DNA of 64,000 bases, from contig JACPGB010000012.1 of NCBI GenBank assembly GCA_016182655.1, positions 86,651 through 150,650 on the forward strand. Reading direction: 5' to 3'. The stretch is from Deltaproteobacteria bacterium (GTDB lineage: Bacteria > Desulfobacterota > GWC2-55-46). Below, piece by piece: positions 26,293 through 34,596 of this stretch (its first letter is position 1; each line of letters starts with the position of its first letter). Below the pieces are notes generated by a model, which was given only the letters and a program-made list of their open reading frames with translations, was not told where the DNA came from and did not search any database. A program made the translations under genes and the position numbers.

Positions 26293-26784
26293 ATGGGCGA
26301 GAGGGTCTTCATAGCCGTAGGCTCGAACCTCGGCGACAGGGAAGCGAACTGCCGGATGGCGATCGAGCATCTGAAATACTCTCCCCGCGTAAGGCTCATA
26401 AAAGAAAGCTCGTTCAATGAGACCGAGCCCTGGGGCAAGACCGATCAGCCCGCGTTCATGAACGGGGCCGTGGAGATAGAGACGGACCTTCCACCGAAGG
26501 AACTGCTCGCGCTCCTTAAGGATATCGAAGGGCGTATCGGGAGAAAGGCCCGCGAAAGATGGGGCCCGAGGGAGATAGACCTCGACATAATCTTTTACGG
26601 GGACAGGGTCTTAAAGGAAGAGGGGCTCGCCATCCCGCACCCTGAGGCGCACAAAAGGCTCTTCGTCATCGAGCCGATCGCGGAGCTCGCCCCTGACTTT
26701 GTCCATCCTGTCCTCAAAGAGAAGGTATATGACATCCTTATGAGGCTCTATAACAGGCCCGTAAGGGATGCGAGAAAAGAATGA
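26293..26784 (+). CDS. folK: 2-amino-4-hydroxy-6-hydroxymethyldihydropteridine pyrophosphokinase
   Basis: FolK transfers pyrophosphate from ATP to the pterin alcohol in folate synthesis. The protein has VFIAVGSNLGDREANCR at the start, FNETEPWGKTDQPAFMNGAV, and the signature RWGPREIDLDIIFYGDR. The track start at 26236 lies inside the dapL terminator. ATG 26293 gives MGERVFIAVGSNLG, a normal start, and a length of 163 aa. It overlaps the following YHS-domain gene by 4 bp. Confidence 0.95.
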   Translation: MGERVFIAVGSNLGDREANCRMAIEHLKYSPRVRLIKESSFNETEPWGKTDQPAFMNGAVEIETDLPPKELLALLKDIEGRIGRKARERWGPREIDLDIIFYGDRVLKEEGLAIPHPEAHKRLFVIEPIAELAPDFVHPVLKEKVYDILMRLYNRPVRDARKE

Positions 26785-27056
26785 AACCGGTCATCATCCT
26801 CATACTCGTCTTTTTTGCCGTGAGACTCCTTAGAAAAAACCTCCTGAAAAAGGCGGCCTCGATGTCCGCTTCGGAGCAGAAGTCAGGGGATTCCCGCATC
26901 CCGAATAAAGGCGCCGGGAACCGGGGCGAAGAGATGGTCCTCGACCCTGTCTGCGGGTCTTATGTCCCCGAGAGCTCGGCCTTATCCGCGAAGAGGGACG
27001 GCGAGACAGCGCATTTCTGCTCTACCGAGTGCCGGGAGAAGTTCCTCAAAGGCTGA
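26781..27056 (+). CDS. Membrane-anchored YHS/TRASH-like domain protein
   Basis: A 91-residue protein with an N-terminal membrane helix (VIILILVFFAVRLLRK), a polar linker, and a C-terminal cysteine module: DPVCGSYVPES, then AHFCSTECREKFLKG. The CxxxxC-type arrangement matches YHS/TRASH metal-binding domains and resembles the PP0621-type small membrane proteins. Binding of a soft metal (copper, zinc) is plausible but not shown. It is translationally coupled to folK, with which no functional link is evident. Confidence 0.75.
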   Translation: MKPVIILILVFFAVRLLRKNLLKKAASMSASEQKSGDSRIPNKGAGNRGEEMVLDPVCGSYVPESSALSAKRDGETAHFCSTECREKFLKG

Positions 27057-27077
27057 AAAGCCCCTCTCATAAATCAG

Positions 27078-27106
27078 TTGACGCGGACATTCTACCTTGC
27101 TATCCT
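27078..27106 (+). promoter_or_regulatory. Candidate sigma-70 promoter for lsrF-like operon
   Basis: TTGACG, a 17-bp spacer, and TATCCT match 5 of 6 and 4 of 6 consensus positions. It sits about 95 bp upstream of the lsrF-like start and after the YHS gene. Confidence 0.55.
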
Positions 27107-27201
27107 GAAAAAGTGCGTCTCCGAAGCGGTATTTTAGCTTAAATCTCGCGTTTTTGTTGGAGTTTTGATTAAAAACAATCTTGTCTGAAGGAGGACTTAT
27201 A

Positions 27202-28005
27202 ATGGACTGGGGCATGAAGAACCGCTTATCGAAGATCATAAGACCGGAGACCGGCAGGACCGTTATGCTCGCCGTCGACCACGGGTACTTCCTCGGGCCC
27301 ACGACCGGGCTCCAGTCGCCGGGCAAGACCGTAGAGCCGCTCATCCCTTACGCCGACACGCTCATGCTTACAAGGGGCGTATTGAGGTCGTGCGTCGACG
27401 CCGCGACGAACATCCCCATAGTCTTAAGGGTCTCGGGCGGCACGTCCATACTCGGCAACCTCGCCGACGAGGGGACGACCGTCTCGATGAAAGACGCGCT
27501 CCGGCTTAATGTCGCAGGTGTCGCCCTCTCCATATTCGTAGGCTCCGAGCTTGAGAGGAAGACCCTTCTTGCGCTTGCCGACCTCGTGAACGAGGCCGAG
27601 GAGTTCGGCGTTCCGGTCCTCGCCGTCACGGCCGTAGGCAAGGACATGGTGAGGGACGCGCGGTATCTGGGGCTTGCCTGCAGGATAGCGGCCGAACTCG
27701 GCGCGCATCTCGTGAAGACCTACTACTGCGACGACTTCGAGAAGGTCGTAAGGAACTGCCCCGTCCCGGTCGTCATCGCGGGCGGAAAGAAGATACCCGA
27801 GAAGGAAGCCATAGAGCTCTCCTATAACGCCGTTACAAGGGGCGCGGTAGGCGTCGACATGGGCAGGAACATATTCCAGTCCGATAACCCGGTATCCATG
27901 ATAAGGACCGTCCGCGAGATAGTCCACAAGGACCTGAAACCTGCGCAGGCTTGGGACATGTTCACAACGCTCGCTCACGAAAACAAGGAAAAGGCGTTCG
28001 CTTAA
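27202..28005 (+). CDS. lsrF: LsrF-like class I aldolase/thiolase
   Basis: The 267-residue protein matches E. coli LsrF closely from its start: LDWGM-like MDWGMKNRLSKI, then TVMLAVDHGYFLGPTTGL, TRGVLRS, VGKDMVRDARY and IAGGKKIPEKEA ending in VDMGRNIFQSD. LsrF handles the degradation of phospho-AI-2, and the wider family includes archaeal-type fructose-bisphosphate aldolases and ADH synthase of the alternative aromatic pathway. No lsrK, lsrR, lsrG or transporter is nearby. The next gene, abutting at the stop codon, is a zinc dehydrogenase, so the pair may process a sugar-phosphate-derived diketone or alcohol. ATG 27202, with GGAGG 7 nt upstream, replaces the track's TTG. Confidence 0.85.
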   Translation: MDWGMKNRLSKIIRPETGRTVMLAVDHGYFLGPTTGLQSPGKTVEPLIPYADTLMLTRGVLRSCVDAATNIPIVLRVSGGTSILGNLADEGTTVSMKDALRLNVAGVALSIFVGSELERKTLLALADLVNEAEEFGVPVLAVTAVGKDMVRDARYLGLACRIAAELGAHLVKTYYCDDFEKVVRNCPVPVVIAGGKKIPEKEAIELSYNAVTRGAVGVDMGRNIFQSDNPVSMIRTVREIVHKDLKPAQAWDMFTTLAHENKEKAFA

Positions 28006-29028
28006 ATGAGGGCCGCATTTTACTATAACAACAGGGACGTAAGGGTGCAGGAGCTCCCCGTACCGAAGATACGCGAAGGCGAGTTGCTCGTAAGGGTCGA
28101 AGCAAGCGGCATCTGCGGTAGCGACGTCATGGAGTGGTACAGGATAAAGAAGGCCCCGCTCGTATTGGGCCATGAGATAGCCGGGACTGTAACGGAAATT
28201 GGCTCGGGTGTCGCCAGGTTCAAAGTCGGCGACAGGGTGACCGTAGCCCACCATGTGCCGTGCAATACGTGCCGGTACTGCCTTGCGGGAAACCACTCGG
28301 TCTGCGATACGCTCCGGACGACCAACTTCGACCCCGGCGGGTTCTCGGAGTATCTTAGAGTCCCTGCGATAAACGTGGACAGGGGCACGTTCAAGCTCCC
28401 GGACTCCATGACATTCGGCGAGGGGACTTTCTCCGAGCCTTTGGGGTGCGTCGTCCGCGGGATGCGCGCGGCGCGCATGGAACCGGGCAAGACCGTCCTC
28501 GTCATAGGCTCGGGCATGTCCGGGCTTCTCTACATCAGGCTCGCAAAGGCGCTCGGCGCCGGCAAGATAATCGCGACCGACATAAGCGACTTTAGATTAA
28601 AAGCCGCGAAGGTATCCGGCGCTGACCTTGTTTTAAAGGCTGACTCAGACGTGCCGGGAGAGGTCAGGAAGTTCCTCGGAAGGCTCGCCGACATCGCGGT
28701 CGTGTGCGTGGCGCGTGACTCCGCGTTTACGCAAGGGCTCAAATCCGTTGACAAGGGCGGGGTCGTATCGTTCTTCGCGCCCAAGGAGCCCGGAGAGACC
28801 TTCCCCATACCGATGTTCGACCTCTGGAAGGACAATATAACGATAGTCCACTCTTACGCCTCGCCGCCGCTCGATACGCTTACAGCGCTCGACCTCATAG
28901 AATCGAAGAGGGTCCCGGTCGAGGACCTGATCACGCACAGGCTTAAGCTGGATGAAGCCCAGGAGGGGTTCTCTCTTGTGGCCGGGGCAGGGGATTCGTT
29001 AAAGGTGGTAATAGAGCCTAACAGGTGA
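28006..29028 (+). CDS. Zinc-dependent medium-chain alcohol/polyol dehydrogenase
   Basis: A 340-residue MDR-family enzyme. The catalytic zinc site lies in ASGICGSDVMEWY and GHEIAGTVTEIG, the structural zinc cysteines in CNTCRYCLAGNHSVC, and the Rossmann fold in VLVIGSGMSGLLYIRLA. The family oxidises alcohols or polyols with NAD(P); sorbitol- and threonine-dehydrogenase-like members are closest in motif style. Its ATG abuts the lsrF-like stop with no gap, so the two act in one operon. The substrate is unknown. It is followed directly by nadK, which makes NADP. Confidence 0.87.
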   Translation: MRAAFYYNNRDVRVQELPVPKIREGELLVRVEASGICGSDVMEWYRIKKAPLVLGHEIAGTVTEIGSGVARFKVGDRVTVAHHVPCNTCRYCLAGNHSVCDTLRTTNFDPGGFSEYLRVPAINVDRGTFKLPDSMTFGEGTFSEPLGCVVRGMRAARMEPGKTVLVIGSGMSGLLYIRLAKALGAGKIIATDISDFRLKAAKVSGADLVLKADSDVPGEVRKFLGRLADIAVVCVARDSAFTQGLKSVDKGGVVSFFAPKEPGETFPIPMFDLWKDNITIVHSYASPPLDTLTALDLIESKRVPVEDLITHRLKLDEAQEGFSLVAGAGDSLKVVIEPNR

Positions 29029-29044
29029 GATGGGGACTCGATCG

Positions 29045-29905
29045 ATGAGGATAGGTCTTGTGATAAAGGCTTCCAACCCTGAGGCCGTTGAGCTCGCCTC
29101 CGGGATAGCGGGATGGGTCTCGGGGAGGAATGGCGCGGTCTACGTGGACGCGGGTGTGGCCGGGAGGGTCCGGGGTGCTGTCTCGGTCCAGCCCGAGCAT
29201 TTCTCCGATTCCATCGATGTGCTCATAGTATTGGGCGGGGACGGCACCATGATACACGCCGCGCGCCTGCTCGACGGCAAGAAGGTCCCGATACTCGGGG
29301 TGAACATGGGGTCGCTCGGATTTCTCACCTCCATAACCGTAAAGGAGGTCTTCCCGATCCTCGAACGGATAATGAAGGGGGACTTCGCGATAGAAGAGAG
29401 GATGATGCTCTCGGTCGCCCACACGCGGGACGGCGAGACGCTCTCGAAATTCAAGGTCCTTAACGACGCGGTAATAAAAGGCGACAACGCAAGGCTTATA
29501 AGATTAGAGACGCGCATCAACATGGAGTATGTGAATACCTACAGGGCCGACGGTCTCATCGTGGCAAGCCCCACGGGCTCGACCGCCTATTCGCTCTCGG
29601 CGAACGGCCCGATACTCTATCCGACGATCCACTCGATAATAGTCGCGCCGATCTGCCCCTTCAACCTCACCAACAGGCCGGTAGTCATCCCCGACTGGAT
29701 GACGGTCGACGTGACCGTCTCCCCGGACCAGTCGAATGTCGAGCTCATACTCGACGGCCAGGTCGACATACCGCTACTTACCAACGATACCGTCAAGATA
29801 AAGCGGGCCGACTCCAGCGTCTATCTAATTAAGTATGAAGGAAAGAGCTATTTTGATATACTCAGGGAGAGGCTTATGTGGGAGGTAAAGACTGTCAAGG
29901 TCTGA
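29045..29905 (+). CDS. nadK: NAD kinase
   Basis: NadK phosphorylates NAD to NADP. The protein has GGDGTMIHAAR, the NMGSLGFLT block and DGLIVASPTGSTAYSLSANG, which together define the family. Length (286 aa) is standard. The track begins at ATG 29030. ATG 29045 gives MRIGLVIKASNPEAVE and is equally plausible. It follows the dehydrogenase gene within 20 bp and precedes recN, the nadK-recN order seen in many bacteria. Confidence 0.96.
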   Translation: MRIGLVIKASNPEAVELASGIAGWVSGRNGAVYVDAGVAGRVRGAVSVQPEHFSDSIDVLIVLGGDGTMIHAARLLDGKKVPILGVNMGSLGFLTSITVKEVFPILERIMKGDFAIEERMMLSVAHTRDGETLSKFKVLNDAVIKGDNARLIRLETRINMEYVNTYRADGLIVASPTGSTAYSLSANGPILYPTIHSIIVAPICPFNLTNRPVVIPDWMTVDVTVSPDQSNVELILDGQVDIPLLTNDTVKIKRADSSVYLIKYEGKSYFDILRERLMWEVKTVKV

Positions 29906-29998
29906 GTCGGCCCCGCAACCCTTTCGGGGCTTAGGCCCCATGATCTGAATGTGAGATGCACTTGACCTTTTCCGTCTCATACCCTCCAATGCGAATGT

Positions 29999-31786
29999 AT
30001 GCTTTCTGAGCTCAACATCAAGGATTTTGCCATAATAGAAGGGCTCTCCCTCGCCTTTGCGCCGGGCCTCAACATCTTTACCGGAGAGACCGGGGCCGGG
30101 AAAAGCATCATCATGGACGCGATAGCGCTAATACTCGGCGAGCGCGCCTCGAACGACCTCATAAGGTCTTCGGCCGAGGAGGCGAGGGTGGAGGCGCTCT
30201 TCGACCCGTCGCCTCCCTCAGTTGAAGGGGTGCTTAAAGAGGCGGGGATAGAGCCAGCCGCTACACTCCTCATAAAGAGGGTCGTGCAAAGGGCCGGGAG
30301 GAACAGGATATACATAAACGGGTCTCTTGCAACGCTCGTCACGCTCACCGAGGTCGGCAGACGCCTCATCGACATATACGGCCAGAGCGAGCACCAGTCG
30401 CTAACGCGCCCTGAGGAGCACGTCGAGATGCTCGACTCCTTCGGGGGACTCAAGGCGCTCCGCTCCCACATGGCCGAGAGCCACAGGGAATTCCTCGGGC
30501 TAAAAAAAGAATTTGATTCGCTTGCGGCAGAGGCCAAAAGCCTGAAGGACAGGAAGGACCTCCTCGAGTTCCAGTTGAAGGAGATAAGCTCCGCGGCTCT
30601 AAAGCCCGGAGAGGACGAGGCGTTAAATAAAGAGATCGAGAGGCTTAAGCACGCCGAGAGGCTAAAGGGGGCGTCCCTGAACGCCGAGCGCGAGATATAT
30701 TCGGACGACGGCTCGATGATCGAAAGGCTCGGCTCGATCATAAAGTCCCTTAAAGACGCCGCTGCCTTCGACGAGAGATTGAAAAAGGCCGTTGAGCCGC
30801 TGGAGTCCTCGCTGATAGGCATGGAGGATGCCGGGGCGTTTCTCAGGGACTATTCCGACGCAATCGAGGCCGACCCGGATGCGCTGGAGGCCGCGCTTGG
30901 TCGGGCTGACCTCATAGGGAAGCTCAAGAAGAAGTACGGCCCATCGCTTGAAGAGGTCATAAAAAAAGGGGAGGCGCTTTCCGACGAGCTCAAGCTCGCA
31001 ACGGGTTCGGACGAGAGATCAAAGGCCCTTGAAGGGCTCGTAGCCGAGGCCAGGGAAAAGGCGCTCTCGGCGGCAAAGGCCTTGACTGAGGCGCGCGCCA
31101 ACGCGGCAAAAGAGCTTGAGGAGAGGATAGGGGAAGAGCTCTTCACCCTTGGCATGAAGGACGCCGTTTTCCAGGTCTCGATGGATATGGAGAAAAACCC
31201 AGACGGCACGGTCCGCTTCAACGAGAAGGGCGCCGACAGGGTAAACTTCTTCATAGCCCCTAACAAGGGCGAGGGGTTGAAGCCCTTGTCCAGGATAGCC
31301 TCAGGCGGCGAGCTCTCCCGTATAATGCTCGCGCTTAAAAGCGCGGCCTCTGTCGGAAAAGTCCCGGCTCTCGTCTTTGATGAGATAGACACGGGTGTCG
31401 GAGGGGCGATGGCGCAGGTCGTGGGACTTAAATTGAAAGAGGTCTCAAAGGCGCACCAGGTCCTCTGCATCACGCATCTCCCGCAGATAGCCGCGTTCGC
31501 GGACGCCCACTTCGGCGTCTCAAAGGAGACGACCAAAGAGGGCAGGACCGTAAGCACGGTAAGGGAGCTCAAGGGGGATGAAACGATTGAGCAGATATCC
31601 GTCATGCTCGGCGGGCTTAAAGTCACGGAGACGACGAGGATGCACGCAATGGAGTTAATGGACGCGGCCAGGACGATGTCCCAAAAGGGGCTCAAGGCGG
31701 CAAAGACGCCCGCGCCTCCGGCTACAGTGACAAAGGTGCGTACAAAGGAAAAGACAATAAGCAAGGCAGAGAGCGGAGGGAAGTAA
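29999..31786 (+). CDS. recN: DNA repair protein RecN
   Basis: RecN is an SMC-like ATPase acting in double-strand break repair. The 595-residue protein starts MLSELNIKDFAIIEGL, has Walker A TGETGAGKSIIMDAI, a long central coiled coil (about residues 150-370), the ABC signature ASGGELSRIMLALK and Walker B LVFDEIDTGVGGA. The C-terminal ~40 residues (Lys/Ala/Pro/Thr-rich) extend past the conserved core and are probably unstructured. Confidence 0.96.
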   Translation: MLSELNIKDFAIIEGLSLAFAPGLNIFTGETGAGKSIIMDAIALILGERASNDLIRSSAEEARVEALFDPSPPSVEGVLKEAGIEPAATLLIKRVVQRAGRNRIYINGSLATLVTLTEVGRRLIDIYGQSEHQSLTRPEEHVEMLDSFGGLKALRSHMAESHREFLGLKKEFDSLAAEAKSLKDRKDLLEFQLKEISSAALKPGEDEALNKEIERLKHAERLKGASLNAEREIYSDDGSMIERLGSIIKSLKDAAAFDERLKKAVEPLESSLIGMEDAGAFLRDYSDAIEADPDALEAALGRADLIGKLKKKYGPSLEEVIKKGEALSDELKLATGSDERSKALEGLVAEAREKALSAAKALTEARANAAKELEERIGEELFTLGMKDAVFQVSMDMEKNPDGTVRFNEKGADRVNFFIAPNKGEGLKPLSRIASGGELSRIMLALKSAASVGKVPALVFDEIDTGVGGAMAQVVGLKLKEVSKAHQVLCITHLPQIAAFADAHFGVSKETTKEGRTVSTVRELKGDETIEQISVMLGGLKVTETTRMHAMELMDAARTMSQKGLKAAKTPAPPATVTKVRTKEKTISKAESGGK

Positions 31787-31791
31787 CCGAG

Positions 31792-32250
31792 TTGGTGAGG
31801 AAGGCGGTCCTGGACGACGTCCAGGACATTTTCAATATAGTCGAGGCCTCGGCCTCAAAGGGGCTCATGCTCCCGAGGGCGCTCCCGGACATCTGCGACA
31901 GCCTCCGGGACTTTTTCGTCTACGAAGAGAACGGAGTTGTACTCGGGGCCTGCGCCCTTCACATAAGCAGTGTGGATATGGGCGAGATACGCTCGCTCGC
32001 CGTGAAAGAAGGCTCTACAGGGATAGGCATAGGGAGAAAGCTCGTCGAGGCGTGCCTTAACGAGGCCCGCTCCATCGGGCTTAAAAAGGTCTTCGCCCTT
32101 ACTTACAAGACAGGCTTTTTCTCGAAGCTCGCGTTCAAGCCGATCTCAAAAGAGGTCCTGCCCCACAAGATATGGGGCGACTGCATCAAATGCGTAAAGT
32201 TCCCGAACTGCGACGAGAACGCCATGATAATAGACCTGAACGGGAGATAG
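31792..32250 (+). CDS. argA: Short-form N-acetylglutamate synthase (GNAT)
   Basis: A 152-residue GNAT acetyltransferase. The acetyl-CoA loop is GIGIGRKLVEAC and the C-terminus is KIWGDCIKCVKFPNCDENAM, the cysteine-containing tail typical of short bacterial N-acetylglutamate synthases. It would make N-acetylglutamate, the first arginine intermediate, without the kinase-like domain of classical ArgA. It sits between recN and pmbA rather than with the arg operon. ArgJ is also encoded in the window, so acetylglutamate can be made by two routes. Confidence 0.85.
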   Translation: MVRKAVLDDVQDIFNIVEASASKGLMLPRALPDICDSLRDFFVYEENGVVLGACALHISSVDMGEIRSLAVKEGSTGIGIGRKLVEACLNEARSIGLKKVFALTYKTGFFSKLAFKPISKEVLPHKIWGDCIKCVKFPNCDENAMIIDLNGR

Positions 32251-32282
32251 CCGCGGGATTTTCCGGGAAGAGGGGAGGCGGT

Positions 32283-33644
32283 ATGGACATGAAAACAAAA
32301 AGGGCCGAAGGCCAAAGGACGATAGAGGCCGTAAGGGGGCTCCTCAAGGGCCGCCCGGTAGAGTACGAGATATTTTTCTCCTATGACAGCGGCTTTGGCG
32401 CGGACGCGAGAGAAGGCGCGATAGACGCTCTCAAGGCCCGTTCGAACGCCGGGGTGGGCCTGAGGACCATATCGAAGAACAGGCTCGGCTTCGGGTTTTC
32501 ATCCGTTTTGACCGATGACGCGCTACGCGACCTCGTGGAAAAGACGCTCACGGGCAGTCAGGAGTCGTCCGAGGACGCCTCACTCGGTCTGCCCGAGGCT
32601 GTTGCGTTTGCGAAGGACTCTGACCTCGGCGTGTATGACGAGTCGTACGACAGTGTCGGCGAAGAAGCTAAGATAAGGCACGCGATAGAGATAGAAGAGG
32701 CCGCGCTCTCATTCGACAAGAGGGTAAAGAGGGTCAGGAAGGCCTCGTACAACGCGTCCGTCAGGTACGAGAGGATCGTCAACTCAAAAGGCGTGGACGC
32801 CGAGCATATGGCGACTTACTTTTCCGGCTCGGTCACGGCAGTGGCCGAGGAAAAAGACGAGTCCCAGATGGGCTGGGACATGGCGCTCGGCCACATGAGA
32901 AAAGACGTCGACCCCGCGGTTGTCGGCAAGGGCGCGGCTGAAAATGCCGTCCGGCTCCTCGGGGCGCGTAAGCTCAAGTCTATAAAATGCCCGGCGATAA
33001 TAGAGAATGTCGTGGCCTGCGAGCTCCTTGAGGCGCTCGCAAGTTCGTTCCTGGGCGATAATGTCGAGAAGAAGAGGTCGATGCTCATAGGAAAGGTCGG
33101 CGCGAAGATCGCGTCAGACGCCATAAACATCTACGACGACGGCCTTAAAAAGGGCGGCTGGGCGGCCTCTCCCTTCGACGGCGAAGGGGCGGGGAGGCAA
33201 AAGACCGCGCTCGTCGTAAAGGGCGTGTGCCAGGGATACCTATACGATACATACTGGGGAAGAAGGGCCGGACGGGCTTCCACCGGCAACGCCACGCGCT
33301 CGAATTACAAGTCCACGCCCGGCGTGGGCATCTCGAACCTCTATATTGAAAACGGCGCAAAGACAGTCGGCGAGCTGAAGAAAGAGCTCGGAAATGGGCT
33401 TTTTGTCACAGAAGTTTTGGGCGTACATACGATAAACACAGTGACCGGGGACTTTTCCCTCGGCGCGGCGGGCCTCTGGATAGAGGGGAGCGAGTTCGCA
33501 TATCCGGTGCGCGGCCTTGCGGTATCCGGCAACCTCCTCGACCTTTTCGGAAGGGTCGGGGCGGCCGCCTCCGACTTGCGTTTCATGGGCTCTATCGGGG
33601 CGCCCAGTCTTCTAATAACCGAAATCGAGGCGAGCGGAACATGA
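32283..33644 (+). CDS. pmbA: TldE/PmbA-family protein
   Basis: The 453-residue protein belongs to the TldD/TldE (PmbA) family. Conserved stretches include SNAGVGLRTISKNRLGFGFS and YLYDTYWGRRAGRASTGNAT. It lacks an HExxxH zinc motif, so it is the non-catalytic TldE-type partner of the TldD/TldE protease. That protease trims peptides such as microcin precursors and degrades antitoxins. No tldD is in the window. The track start at 32172 overlaps argA; ATG 32283, after GAGGCGGT, is preferred. The stop overlaps the next Crp/Fnr gene by 4 bp. Confidence 0.9.
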   Translation: MDMKTKRAEGQRTIEAVRGLLKGRPVEYEIFFSYDSGFGADAREGAIDALKARSNAGVGLRTISKNRLGFGFSSVLTDDALRDLVEKTLTGSQESSEDASLGLPEAVAFAKDSDLGVYDESYDSVGEEAKIRHAIEIEEAALSFDKRVKRVRKASYNASVRYERIVNSKGVDAEHMATYFSGSVTAVAEEKDESQMGWDMALGHMRKDVDPAVVGKGAAENAVRLLGARKLKSIKCPAIIENVVACELLEALASSFLGDNVEKKRSMLIGKVGAKIASDAINIYDDGLKKGGWAASPFDGEGAGRQKTALVVKGVCQGYLYDTYWGRRAGRASTGNATRSNYKSTPGVGISNLYIENGAKTVGELKKELGNGLFVTEVLGVHTINTVTGDFSLGAAGLWIEGSEFAYPVRGLAVSGNLLDLFGRVGAAASDLRFMGSIGAPSLLITEIEASGT

Positions 33645-34327
33645 CGAACGAGACGAGCAAGGAAGAGAAGAAGGACGCGGCTATCCGCGAGACACTTACC
33701 AAGAACCCCCTCTTTAGCTCCCTCGAGGACTTCTATCTCAAGGACATCATCTCGAGGGGCGAGTTCAGGACGTGGCCCGAGGCGAGCCAGATAATCATCG
33801 AGGGCGAGAGCGGGGACGCGGTCTTCTTCGTCATCTCCGGCAAGGTCAAGGTCACGCTCTACGGCGAGGAGGGCAGGGAAATAGTCCTTGCGATACTCAA
33901 GGAAGGCGACATGTTCGGCGAGATGTCGATAATAGACGACAAGCCGAGGTCCGCCAACGTCGAGGCGATAACCGACCTTGAGTGCCTCGTCGTCGGAAAG
34001 ACCGCCTTCCTCGATTATCTCTCTCGCCACCACAAGGTCTACATGAGGTTCTTCGCGTACCTTACCGGTAGGCTCAGGGAAGCGACAAGGAAGATAGGCG
34101 GGCTCGCCCTTCTGGATGTCTGCGGGCGTATTGCGCACACGCTCATCGGCATGTCGAAAACAACTCTTACCGGCGATGAGAAGGTGATAGCCATCGAGAG
34201 GCCGACCCACGAACAGCTCGCCGCCATGATAGGCTCGTCACGCGAGGTAGTCTCCCGCGCGCTCAAAAAGATGACTCAGGAAGGGTACATCAAGATAGAA
34301 AAGGACAAGATACTCCTCTATCCGTAG
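33641..34327 (+). CDS. Crp/Fnr-family transcription regulator (second copy)
   Basis: A 228-residue regulator with an N-terminal cyclic-nucleotide-binding domain (SGDAVFFVISGKVKVTLYGE, EGDMFGEMSIIDDKPRSANV) and a C-terminal winged helix. The recognition helix is SSREVVSRALKKM and contains the canonical E-x-x-S-R pattern of CRP/FNR. No N-terminal cysteines are present. The GEMSIIDDKPRSA loop matches cNMP-binding cassettes, so cAMP or c-di-GMP responsiveness is plausible. It overlaps pmbA by 4 bp. Confidence 0.88.
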   Translation: MTNETSKEEKKDAAIRETLTKNPLFSSLEDFYLKDIISRGEFRTWPEASQIIIEGESGDAVFFVISGKVKVTLYGEEGREIVLAILKEGDMFGEMSIIDDKPRSANVEAITDLECLVVGKTAFLDYLSRHHKVYMRFFAYLTGRLREATRKIGGLALLDVCGRIAHTLIGMSKTTLTGDEKVIAIERPTHEQLAAMIGSSREVVSRALKKMTQEGYIKIEKDKILLYP

Positions 34328-34596
34328 GAAGATATTCGCGCCAAAAGTGTAACAATCGTAAGTGCGCGTGTTTTTCCGTCTTTAAGCCTTGACAAGCCCT
34401 CCGCCGTTGTGCTACTCCATTCATACTCGGGATTCTGAAATGCTGGGAGCGGGGGGGTAAACCCCTTCGCCGTTCCATCTCCGCAAGCGCCGTGTAAAGG
34501 CGCTCATCAGGTCCCGCCGTTCATTGCTCTCTACGTACCGGCCGTTTCCGATAATCGTAAATTCAATCAGCCCATCTCTTAAGGGGAGCCTATCGT
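34328..34596. other. Intergenic gap with no recognised feature
   Basis: 269 bp between the second Crp/Fnr gene and the M23 peptidase. A TTGACA hexamer (near 34389) has only a weak -10 partner, TACTCC, 18 bp on. One small hairpin, GCGCC...GGCGC, is visible. I recognise no gene, riboswitch or repeat here. Confidence 0.5.

Noticed and set aside
34328-34596. Possible riboswitch or small RNA before the M23 gene
   Set aside because: Apart from one short GC hairpin and a poor promoter pair, no conserved RNA motif could be recognised.
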